In this document: piece after piece, positions 1 through 10,994 of the stretch
Layout of the letters: every line of letters begins with the position of its first letter
How positions within the stretch are numbered: position 1 is the first letter of the stretch
Source: Flectonema sp. DT1601
Taxonomy: Eukaryota > Euglenozoa > Diplonemea > Diplonemida > Diplonemidae
Length of the DNA stretch: 64,000 nt
NCBI GenBank assembly: GCA_964019425.1
Contig: OZ025840.1
Coordinates: forward strand, 334,001 to 398,000
Reading direction: 5' to 3'
Translations under genes and position numbers: made by a program
Notes under the pieces: generated by a model
Seen by the model: the letters and a program-made list of their open reading frames with translations, nothing else
Databases searched by the model: none
What the model was told of the DNA's origin: nothing

Positions 1-3000
1 CTCTGCTATTACTTCCAGTTCTCCATTGTTACTGTAAAGTTGTTTAAATAGATCGAAATCTCTCTGACTTTTACAACTTCCATTTCGAAGATGTCTACTG
101 TGACTGGCACATAATTGCTTGATAAGTTGTAGTTTATGTGATGCAAATAGATTTGATAAAAATACACTCTTCCTGCTGTTGTTTCCATCAAAGAGATGGG
201 CAGTGACAGTTTCTCTGTAGAGCCAAAGAGGGATGAATCCCCAGGGGTAGCCTTCTTCATCTTCGAATATTTCATTAACCGCTTCTCCCAATGCGATTTG
301 ATTTGTGTAACATCCATAAGGATGTTCATGAGCATCGAATAACCCTTGTAGTAGTTCTCTAAGCATCTCCCACTGAGGTGGGTATGCACAAGATGAAACA
401 GACTCTTGGCTGTTCCAACTTCGTCTTAAAAGTTTAACGCACCACAGAAGTGATTCCTTTATCGAGTCTGGTGCAACGTATGGAAGTGTTCTAAGGTGAT
501 ATCCTTCGATAACACCTCTGTTAATCATCATGGCTGCTGCGTCATTCCATCCCATGTGGATGATGTGTATAAAGTCTGAATGAAGCATTTTACCGTTAGC
601 TGCGAGTCCCTTGTTGACAGGACCTATTACTTCAGATTTATTTATCCATTGAATACGTTTTTGGTTGTGACACTTATCGTGGGATATCACTCGGAGTCGT
701 TCAAACTTGGCATCCCTTTGAACTACGCGTTTTATTTCATTTTTAGAATTACTTTTGTTGTAAACTTTTACCTTCCACTGAAGCAGTTTTTTTATTAATC
801 GTTTCGCACATTCTCCTCCATCAGCTGTCGTTAGGTGTCTTATGGCGGATTTTCCTTGATTTATTTCATTCGGAAGTGATACACCTTTTTTAAGAAGGGC
901 ATTGACCATGTCCATTCTCGGCTGTGAAAGCGACAATGCAGCGCATAAAGCTCTGCTTTCTTTAAAGAAGGTTCTTAATGTGTCTGAGTTATATTTATCC
1001 TGTGATGTTAATTTATCCAGTACTAGTTCTAAGAGGCCAACTTCTGCTGTTGTAGAAGTTCCCTTTCTCTCTAGTGAGGCTATGATAGTCAGGATTGATC
1101 TTCCCTGTTTATCAAATCTGATGATGTCAACATCTCTTGTAAGAAGATCATTAACAAGGTTTTGATGATATCCTTTAGCTGCTTCCATCAATGCAGTAGT
1201 TCCTGTTGACGGGTGAGATTCATTGAGTTGTTCAATGGCTGATGGTAAAGTAGTTTTATCGAGCCACCCCCTTCTGCAACATGTAAATAAGTCGTAGTTT
1301 AAAGTTGTCGTAGAAGGTTTTTGTTTAACGGAATTCACAACAACATCAAACACTTCACGTGTGCTGGCCCAACGACCAAGACAGCGACCTTGCCACTCAG
1401 CTTCATAAGATGCTACTTTTTCATCCACCAACAGAGTAACAGCTTTGACTCGTCCAGCAGTTGCTGCAGCGCATATCGCGCTTGCACAAGTACTACATGG
1501 AGTAGCTCTGCTAACACGTTGATGACGATTATCCTTTTTAACTATCTCTAAGGTATTTTTTATCAGTTTTACGTTTCCACCCTGAGCTGCTAATTGTAAA
1601 ACGTCAACACCATTCTCATCACTCAGACAGATGTCCTTGAGGGGTGGACACCTCTTCTTAAACCTCTCAATCGCCTTCTGATTACTTTCGTCTGCTAGTT
1701 TCCTAACTGGGATCAAGTCTTCAAAAGCAGCAGCTATAATGTGTTTTTTACTCACTTCGTCACTCAAGTCGGTGAGCATCGCATTATCAGAAACGTACCA
1801 ACCACTTTCGATACACTCTACAAGATGTACTTTTGTGTAATAAGTTTCAGAACCTCGATTATTTCTTAATAAAACAGCTTGACCTGGTCCAGCGAGATCT
1901 TCTTTTGATGCTGCGCTCATCAAGTCTCGCAGTCTAACAATAATGCTTTCTTCTTGCCTTCTTTGCCAACGCATGAGACCTACCTTTTGAAGTTCGGTAC
2001 TGTTGACTGCTTTGCCTTCGTGATATTCCGTTCCACCTGTGTTTTATTATTATTTTAGTTAGTGTCTTGGAAATCAAAAAGTTAAAAATAAAAAAACTAT
2101 TTAAATGCATACCATCAGCTGTTATATGAATTTTAAACACAGATGTTAACGCAGTTAAGTACGGCGTCGTTAACATCCAACTCAAAGCAGACCTGTCTGC
2201 GTTATTGAATTCTGTGTGACTGGGTTCAGTTGATCTTTCATTGGTTTGTGTAAGGAGCATTTCATCTTTCTTTTCATGCACGTAATAGTCCAGGATATCG
2301 TTGACGAGTTTGAAACGACCTTCTTTTGCGAGGTTTGCGATGTTTGGGATCAACCCTTTCTTGACCAAGTCTAGAGATACTAAATCGTTGTGAGTGATGC
2401 CTGTACTTTGATTTGTCTCAAAACACTTTGTATTCGACAATAGATGAATTGCCTGTTCATCATTTTCCGATATCGCTTTACTTAAGATTTCAGTGTAGTG
2501 ATCAATTTCTAAGCTAGGTTTTTGTTTGCTTGATAATAACACTTCTAAAACTCGTAAACGATTCTTTCCAGAGGACTCAAAACACGCAATAATAGGAGAA
2601 GAGCTAACCACATTAGTATTGTTGACGTGATCAATAAATGGATTTACACCAGCTTTTTTTATAAGAACAGTTATTGATTCCAAATCACCCTTCTGAATAG
2701 CGTATAAAAGTGCTTTTGAAGACCCTGGTTGGGATGAACACCGCTCTCTGTTTGCTTTAATTACCTCAAGTAGGATTTTATTATTATTTTTTATAACTAA
2801 ATCTAACGGTACGGGTACCTTCATCGCTATTTGTCGAATGACGTTGTCGAATTCTTCTCCCTTAAGAATTTCACAAGTCCAATCCAGAGCTGTTTTTCCC
2901 TCATATGTTTCTTCAAAATCAATTTGATGATTTAACAATTGCTTTATAATTGAGTACTTACCCAACTTACAAGACAGAGGAAGAGCTTTTGTTCCCCGAA

Positions 3001-5290
3001 TTCCATTTGATGGGATCGGTTTATGCTTTAACAAAATTTCTAATATTTCAGAAGACCCACACTGACAAGCATAGAAGACCGGATGATCTCCTCTTGCGTT
3101 AGGATAATCAGATACACAATGAGGTTCTTGCAGTAGTTTTTCAACTAAATTTACATTACAGCTACTGATTGCCGCAGTAAGTGCTGTGTGGCCCGTTTCA
3201 GGGTCGCGGGTTTTCCAGTCTTGTTCGTTCCATTGATTATCTTTTTTAAATAAAGATAACCAGGTATCCTCTCTCGAATCCTCTATAACTTTCATTACAA
3301 TTGTGATGGGATGAAGTTTTACTCGACGGAGGTTGTTCTTTTCTCGATGTTCTTCGAGCATCTTAAACATGTCAAAACTTGTAGCTGCTTGCGTTGGACT
3401 AATCCCATTAAAAGATTCATTCAATAGACAGCCTTCTTCTAACAATAATTTTGCGATACTCATTAGACCTTCTTCCGCAGCAGCAGTGAGAGCATACGAA
3501 TGCTGCAGAACGATTCCATTCATAATAAGCAGCCTCACAATTTCAATTTTAACTTCTTCTCCAACGTGTGACTTGATTGCCAAGTATAAAGGATGCCTTC
3601 CAGCCCTAGATGGTTCTTTTATTATTTGAGAAGCCTTACTGCCATGAGGTGATTGTTGTAACAAGGATTTTAATATCGGTAGACTTCCCTTCCAACTTGC
3701 CCATTGGATGGCGTTAAGACCATGATCAACAGGAGAGAGAGCTTCCCAGCATTCAGTGCCTGTTGCTAAGATGTCAGTGATTACTTCAACCCATTCTGCA
3801 CATCTTTCTTGGGTACTCCAACGAACAGCTTGAGAGAGACTGTATCTTGCTTTTAAGTTGATAAAGAATTTCAATATAGATGGATCTTGAATTAAGTCAA
3901 TAGCTTCTATATTTCTATACCAGTCTTCTAGGTCATCCTTCGTTCGAATAGCTGAACGAGGGCATTCTAACTGACCAGCATCACCCGAATGAACGTGTTT
4001 TAATAATTCCAACGCCTTAATATTTGATAACAAACATGATATAGCAATTACGCATGTTCCAGAGAGTGGTTGTTCTTTTGAAATGTTACCTACCGGTAGA
4101 GGTCGTCTTTGAGACTCTGGTACACTAGCCCATTCTTCAGGTGAAAATAAAGGATTTAAAGCATTCTTTTCTATTTGAGTTATGAAGTCACCGGTTCCGT
4201 GTTCACGTCGTTCATGAATTAATAGTTTTATGATTGTATTAGGATCTTTTTCAGTAGATTGCTGAGGTCCATCGATTCGAATAGAATGCAATTTTATGTC
4301 AGTGAGAAGCTCTACAGTACCACTCAATAATATGTTATAGTGTCCATTTACTCGGTTTCTACCCTGAACCCTACCTTGCTTAAAGTTTTTCCAATCCATT
4401 AACAAAATTTGTACAGATTTCCCAGGATAAAGCTGTCCTTCTGTGGGTACCACGAGATCTCGTAATTCTTGTGGGGGTACTCGAAGTTGAAGTTCAGAAA
4501 TACATTCCAATCGACGTTTGAAATACGGTGATTCTGATTTTTCGTCTGAAGCACCATCCTCGTCTTCAACCAGCTGCAGATCATATCCTCTCATTGAGTT
4601 AAATGCCACTATCGTATATGATGTACACACTCGTGCTGAATCATTATCTTTATAAATAATTGTCATTCCCAGGTGGATGTTGTTGCTCTCGGGTATCGAA
4701 TCAACGCAAACGTTATTTGCTTCAACTCCTTTTAGTACTTGTCTAGATCCAGTTAGTAGGACATTGTAGATGGATTTCGTGTGATTTTCGCATCTTTTTT
4801 GACCAAATATTTCAACAGTTGCAGCTTTCCAAAGTTTATCATGATAAACAAGAACTGGAGTACCTTTCGCCAACCATGGAAGGTCAGGAGGTGACTGTGG
4901 ACACTGAATTACACTAGAGAGAAGTGCTAATGCTAACGGAGACCTTCCAGCGAAATCAATCCTGTTTAATGAAGCGCCAGCTTTCATAAGTTCCTCAACG
5001 ATTATCTCTTGATCACTGATAGGAAGATGAGTTGCTTGAACAGCCACCATAAGAGGAGTCTCATTCCAACAACAATCAGCTATGTCTGAGCATTCATCTA
5101 TAAGTGGATCACCTCTTCTTTCGTAGCATATTTCCTTCACAATTGATGTCTGACCTCTTTGAATTGCTTCATGTATCGGTAATCTAGGTCGTTGAGATGC
5201 TCCTCTCTCTAATGTGACGCTGTAATCTCTAGGGTCTTTGAGTTTTATCGCATTTTTTATCAGATCCGTTGTCCGTGTCTCTTGTGTCAT
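1..5290 (-). CDS. Giant ankyrin-repeat protein, 5' part (runs off left edge)
   Basis: The coding sequence starts at the ATG at 5290 (MTQETRTTDL), 32 nt after a TTACAG acceptor. It reads 3178 nt to 2113, skips a 76-nt intron (2037-2112) and continues open from 2036 to the window edge, at least 1,737 residues without a stop. Unspliced, the first exon would end at a stop at 1934 after a low-complexity tail. Seen: many ankyrin-type units (for example TALTAAISSCNVNLVEKLLQ, TALMEAAKGYHQNLVNDLL) in several blocks. Between them lie segments of repeated form, 'G..V.I....W....V.........YN.LL.G', near residues 180-240 and 340-390, which could be small Tudor/SH3-like beta barrels. A related segment occurs early in exon 2. 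Ankyrin arrays are protein-binding scaffolds; no catalytic domain is visible. Partner and location are unknown. Confidence 0.85.
2037..2112 (-). other. Cis-spliced intron in ankyrin gene (76 nt)
   Basis: Donor GTATGC, acceptor ACACAG. Removing it joins codon GAT-G to GT-GGA and moves the reading into a second frame that is open for the remaining 2036 nt. The 3' end is A-rich (AATAATAATAAAACACAG), unlike the pyrimidine-rich acceptors upstream of start codons. Confidence 0.85.
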
Positions 5291-7340
5291 TTGCAATAAT
5301 CGTGGAGGGCCCTGTCCCTTCCTGTAAGATGAGATATAAAATAAAATTATTTTTTTTGACTGTTTTGTTGTTTCCGAAAATTGACCAAGTCCGCACAAAA
5401 TACCTAACGGCTGTTGTTAACAGAATTAGAAATAAATGTGGATGTGATATGTTGCTTTTTGAATTCCTTGTTTACTAAAAATTTTGATTCTTTTTTTTTT
5501 TTTTTTTCCCCACATTCTGCAGCAGGTACAGAAATAGTCAACGGACAAGAAATGACGGCAAAATGGGTGGGGAGAGGAAGGGAAATTTGAATATTTAGTT
5601 CACTACTGATGTTGTCGCATTTTTTATTTTTAGTTTTTTATTTTTTTTTTTTAAACTATTCGAGCCTTTCGATTTTTTTTTTTTTTTTTTTTTTTCAGAC
5701 TTTAAGTGGATTTCATATTCACGTCACAACACGCTGAGAGGGAAGTTTTTTTTTTTTTTTTTTTTTTTTTTTCATTTCTTTTTTTCCGCTAAACAGAGGT
5801 TAACACAAAAACAGCAAAAATATTCTTGTCCTTGATTGAACATTGCAAGAAAATTCTAACACGCTAAAAGAGCTTGCAAGGGGTCTAAGCGGTGTTATGT
5901 TGTAATTTGTTCTGACTCTCGCACAAGCATAAGTTCCTAATTACCGTCCGTTGATAAATATTTTTTTAATTTATTGTGTTCACCCCTGTTTTACTTTTTT
6001 TTTTTTTTTTTTCTCCCTCTAACTTTTCCTCCCACACCCTACAACTACAAAACATAATTAAAATATTATAACAATACGAGGAGGCTGCACAGAAGAAAAA
6101 AAAAAAAAAAAAAAAAAATGGTGGGGGGAAATCATTTCTTAAAATTGGTATGGGAAAAAATGGGATGGAAATATCATAGACAAACGGCAATAACAATAAT
6201 GAGTGGAATAAGGAAGGTGAAGTTTTTTTTGTTTTGTATTTTTTCCAGGGGGGTGAAAAGGGTTTCCTCAAGAGACTCGCATTTCGTATCTACAATACTC
6301 GCACAAAATTTGTTTCTTTTTTTTTTCTTTCTCAAAACAAGAAGCACTGATGGTCATTGTTTTATTTCAAACCAATAAATTACTACCGAGAGAGAATAAT
6401 CAGGTACTAATTAACAGATAATTTTCACTAGGCGGCGTACCATTCTTAAACAGTTCGTCACTACTCCACCATGTGTGTTTGTGATTGCGTGTAGTGAGCC
6501 ATAGTCAGCAATGATCAACTTAAATTTGAGTTGTTTTCAATACATAATATGTCTCTGCTCAGAATTTTTTTTTCTTTTTTTTTTTTTTTCCCAAAACAGA
6601 ACTAAATGTGCGAGTTTTTTTTTTCTTCCTTCCAGCTATTCCGAATTGAAATACAATAATTATATTGTAAATAGGAGGAATAAAAAGTTACTAACAGCTC
6701 CACTTGGAAGGCAGCCGACCGATAACAACACATATCAACTTATACAAATTGAAAGTGATACCTTATAAGCCAGCTGGGTTAGCTTCCCAACTGAGAATCA
6801 AAGTGCTTATTCTTATTTATTTCTTCATTTTTTTTTTTTATATTTTTTCTTTTTTTTTTTGTGGACACTATTATTGGTTCTCTGTTCGATCTACATGGGC
6901 AAGCTGGAAGCAGGTTCGCTTTTTTTTTTTTTTTTTTTTTTTTTTCCCCCTTGAGTGAGACATGCTAATAGCTTTGTGAGTACAGAGCCAAGATCCTCAA
7001 CTTTAAAAAAAAAAAAATAATAATAATAAGAAGGTATTGGCATTTCCTCAAAAAGGTGAACAGTTTTTATTTTTATTTATTAAGTTGCTCTACAATATAA
7101 TAATAATAGGGAGAAGGAAAATAAATAAATAAAAAAATTTAAAAAAAAGCTTCATCGCGGACTCGATACCCAGGGGAAGGAACGGGAGGATAAAATTTAA
7201 TTCTAATTCTTTTAGAAAACAAAAAAAAAAAAAAAAAAAAAAACTATATCGAACCAACACTTGGACGACAACCTGTAGAACTACTAACCGCTGATTAATA
7301 TGTTTTCAGAAATTCCTATTTTTTTTTTGGTTCTTCTCTA

Positions 7341-7374
<34 letters not shown>

Positions 7375-8876
7375 CAACTATGTTTCTAAAAGTTTTTTTA
7401 AAAAAAAAAAATTTAAAAAAAAAAAAAAACGCATCCCTGGTTAAGTCACTAACAAACTAAAATAACAACGAGGACATAATAAAAATAACACATTAACCAT
7501 AAATCAGTAAAAACAAAAAAACAAAAAAAGAGGGGAGGGAAATTGGAAATTGGAAATAGGAGTAGACACATACAACGCAACAATATTAAAATAGGTTCTC
7601 ACTTTTTTTTTTTCTTTTTTTTTTTAATAATTCGGCTGAAACATCTACCATAGTGTCAGTTTAACGAGATTCATGTTTTGTAGATATGAACCCGTGACTG
7701 TAACAGAATAAAGATGTCACCGAATACGTTTTTTTTTTCGTTTCTTTTTTTTTTTTCTTTTTCCCCATAAGCACATACATTTCCCTGTCGTCTCTTTTTT
7801 TTTTTTTTTTTTTTTTTTTCCGTTGCTGCTTTTTGTGTACACATCTTTTTTTAATAACTCAAACCGACTCAATCTTACAATTACCGCAGAAGATCACCAC
7901 AGTACAAGCATAAAGCTTCACCGCACCAAAAGAGATATACTTTGTTACTAAGGTGTGAAACAACCTTCTCAAAGGTACCTGAAGGCTCATAACTGCCTGA
8001 GAGTTATATCAGCATTGTGGAAGAGACGTGGGAGGGAAAAAACAAGGACAAAAAAAAGAAAGGGGACGGGGGGTGAGATAAAAGGGGAACAAAAAAAAAT
8101 GCGTGCGCCAGCTCTACGAAAAAAAAAAAAAAAAAAAAGAAGAAGAAGGAAAAAGAGAAAAACAACTCTCATACAGAACGTGGTTGTCGCGCAGCCACCG
8201 CGAAGAGCAAACACGAGAGTTTTATATTGATCTCTAATAACGTGAAAATAAACCGTTACTAGACCATAAGGCGGATAGTGTCTAAAGTAGTTAAAGAGGA
8301 GGGCGGTGATTACTAAGTTTTACCCTCTCTTTCCCTTATCCAATTCTTATTTTTTTTAACTTTTTTTTTTTTTCGAAAAAAAATGTGTCATATTCGGTAG
8401 ACATACTCTAGTCTCCATAGTGACAATTCCAAAAACAAGAATGGAAGAAGAAAAAAAAAAACACAGGGAAGCCTCTCATACTTTTAATTTTGTTGACACA
8501 ATGAGAATTTTTGGGTACCTACTATGCAAAAAGGAGAAAGAAGAAATTATGATTTTTGGTTGTTCGTACTAGTTTGCGAACCGACCAACTGACAAAGCCA
8601 AATCGGGACGCAACGTGAAGTACAGAATTGGATTCAGATCAGAAGAATTACAAGACTACATAACAAGAAAATTACCACTACCAAACAACAGTTAAAAGAA
8701 AGTCACTCGGAAAAACGAATAATTTAGGGGTGATGCAGGAAATTTTTCTCAAGCTGCAAAAAACAATGAAAAAAAAAAAAAGGGGGGGGGAAACGACGCA
8801 GAAAAAGCATCAACGATTCAATTTTTTTTTTTCCCACACGTATTATCTACGGTGCTTTCAGGAAGGAGTTTTGAAG

Positions 8877-8912
<36 letters not shown>

Positions 8913-9557
8913 ACAAAGCTAAAAGTGAGAGAAACAGAGCATCTGACGGTAACGCCTGCATCTGAAATAATACAATTAACAAAGGCGGAGAGGGAAGCAT
9001 AATATTTTTATTTGGCAAAATAGTCAACACAGGTATTTGTGACAACGCTTTTTTTTTTTTTTTTTTTTTTTTAACATAACGTAGTCAAAATTCCCCTAAT
9101 AAGAGGCGACTGTTTGCACGGTCGAGGAAACACTCACTCTTTGAAATGAGATGGGTTGATAAAAGAAGAAGTAAACACTGTTCCTCACAGCGACAAATTA
9201 CTTCGTAGCAGACACTTATACAGAGAAGCAGTGACCCCTCACAATACGAAACAAAAGAAGGGCTTCTACGGAAGTTACGCACCGAAACAGGTACCTAGCA
9301 AAGTAATCTTTTTTTTTTTTTTTAAATATAAGGAGGGTCATAAAATTAATCGAGAGAGAGCTGACGTTTTACACCAAAAAAAAGAAAAAAAAAAACACAA
9401 ACACAACACAATAATAAGATTATTAATGCACACGAATAAGGAAGCAGACGATATTTTAAATGTAGAAAAGAAAGGGGGGGAGAGAAAGAAAAAAAAACGA
9501 TTTGCAATCCAAAAGTACTCTAAAAAAAATAATAGTAGTAAGAGATTGCACTAAATA
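5291..9557. other. Intergenic region, homopolymer-rich
   Basis: No gene recognised on either strand. The stretch carries dozens of A or T runs of 10-30 nt. Short ORFs here are mostly poly-Lys or poly-Phe readings of these runs. It includes the 5' leader of the ankyrin gene, with an acceptor TTACAG at about 5322 and a possible upstream donor GTATTT near 5402. The rest would be 3' flank of the cyclin gene. Confidence 0.6.
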
Positions 9558-9586
9558 AAGACGGCATTGGATTCCAATCCCGTCTT
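9558..9586. repeat. Hairpin 1 in cyclin 3' flank
   Basis: AAGACGG pairs with CCGTCTT (7 bp); after one C/C mismatch ATTGG pairs with CCAAT, closing a 3-nt loop. It lies about 245 nt beyond the cyclin spliced stop in the direction of transcription. It could act in the 3' UTR or be a small structured RNA; no family was recognised. Confidence 0.5.
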
Positions 9587-9637
9587 GAAGACCTTCCAAA
9601 ATTGGGATCAGTTAAGGCTAATACAAGAGACATACTT

Positions 9638-9668
9638 CTGTGAAAGCATGCAAAGCATGCATTCACAG
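9638..9668. repeat. Hairpin 2 in cyclin 3' flank
   Basis: Arms CTGTGAA-A-GCATGC and GCATGC-A-TTCACAG pair over 13 of 14 positions around an AAA loop. The build (7 bp, one mismatch, 6 bp, 3-nt loop) is close to that of the hairpin at 9558-9586, 52 nt away. Confidence 0.55.
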
Positions 9669-9830
9669 ATCAAGAACTAGAGTCCGGGGTATCGAAATCA
9701 GCACTCCGCCAGTATGGGCACTTTTTGCACAAAGTCAGGAAGGAGTGTTGAATGTAAAAAGCATAAATACGTAAAGTAAGATCACAATCCCACATTCTGT
9801 GTCACAGCGCAGGAGGGACTACTTAAAAAG

Positions 9831-10648
9831 TCATCCGGTATCCCATTCGTTCTGAGGATCGAATCCAGTGAAAGTGTCAGTTGGTTTCTTAAACCAATGT
9901 CTAATCAGACGAAGGTTGTTAACCAAATAGTAGGTAGTGGACCACACAAACAAATTGAAGTTCAGTTCCACGATTTTGCAGCACCAGCAGCAACCTGTGA
10001 ATTATACACGACTTGCGTACTAGTGTGATCATCCGTCTCTGGATGACGCTCTACAGTTGTTGGACGAGAGTTACTGAGGGGTTGCTTGTAGTGAGGAGGT
10101 GTTGGTATTGCTTTTATTGAGCTTTGACTGGTCGATGATGATCTAGCTTTGTACATAGCAGCATAGAACTTATCATACTCTGCCTTACTGATGTATAAAT
10201 TCCATCCAGTACTACGAAGAAAAGATTGTTCCATCTTGTTCATGTCACTAAGAGTCACACCTCCAATACTTGCATAGTATTTATTGCTGTAGTATGTGTC
10301 ATCCCTTAGCTTAGCAGCCACTACAAATGATGTTAGAAGTAATCTGTGAATGTTGTAGCTGGTGAATACAGTGCCTTGTCTTTCTCTTATTCTTCCAAGG
10401 TAGATAAGAAGACAGATAAAGACTTCTGGACTGCAGTAACCGTACTTACACATTCTGATTAAATAATCCTGAACACTGACCTGTGCCGGCTTCGATCCGT
10501 CGAAAACAGTTCTCTCCACACCCCTCACCTTACCATCACCCTTACCAACCATCTTCAACAGTAAGTCTGCGATACCAGGAAGAGCTAAATTATAGCTCGA
10601 CGACTGGGAGACATCGCTGTAAGATTTCTTGTTAGGAACACCAGCCAT
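9831..10648 (-). CDS. PHO80-type cyclin (CYC2-like), probable two-exon gene
   Basis: The protein has one cyclin box, roughly residues 35-165: VSVQDYLIRMCKYGYCSPEV, then SYNIHRLLLTSFVVAAKLRD and DDTYYSNKYYASIGGVTLSD. This is the P-type/PHO80-like cyclin pattern used by protist cell-cycle kinases, so it should bind and activate a CDK-family kinase. The start at 10648 is about 40 nt after a pyrimidine-rich TTTCATAG acceptor. Unspliced, the frame ends at 9962 (228 aa, tail AAGAAKSWN). Removing an 80-nt GTAACT...TTCACAG intron (9995-10074) opens a different tail ending LIRHWFKKPTDTFTGFDPQN...DTG (245 aa, stop at 9831). That downstream frame is open and protein-like but has no ATG of its own, which is why I prefer the spliced model. 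Both forms may exist. An alternative donor, GTAAGG at 10188, would truncate the cyclin fold. Confidence 0.8.
9995..10074 (-). other. Probable (perhaps retained) intron in cyclin gene, 80 nt
   Basis: GTAACT donor and TTCACAG acceptor; length and phase fit the other introns. The intron contains no in-frame stop, so retention still gives a protein. Confidence 0.55.
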
Positions 10649-10994
10649 GTTTTAAATATAAATTGGGGGAGAGGGGTCGATGTACACACTATGAAAGAAA
10701 ATGAAAGTAAGCCAACACCACTCATATTTCATCTAAACTACCAACATAACATGTTTACTTCATCCTGTTGGTGGTAATTAATGTTTAAAGACCTGACTAT
10801 ATAATGTCGGTAAGTAGAACAAGTGTAAGTGAGCAATAGAGGGGGGGGGTCAGCCGATGATTAGTTCTTTTGTAAAATAGAACAGGCCTGACATTTTTTC
10901 GGAGCAAAAAAAAACAGCTCGCAAAAAAGACGAAACAAAAACAAATGGCGGGAGTGTTCAGAAAGCAAATTGCGGATGTATACGTTTTTTTCGT
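10649..10994. other. Intergenic region
   Basis: Holds the cyclin 5' leader with its AG at about 10690 and the 3' flank of the membrane-protein gene. Nothing else seen. Confidence 0.5.

Noticed and set aside
2037-2112. Reading this as a gene boundary with a trans-splice site
   Set aside because: No stop codon precedes the AG in the upstream frame, and joining GT to AG keeps the frame open for over 2 kb, so a cis-intron is the better explanation.
8574-8695. Plus-strand ORF fragment ending KLPLPNNS
   Set aside because: No ATG at its beginning, only about 40 codons, wrong strand for the array.
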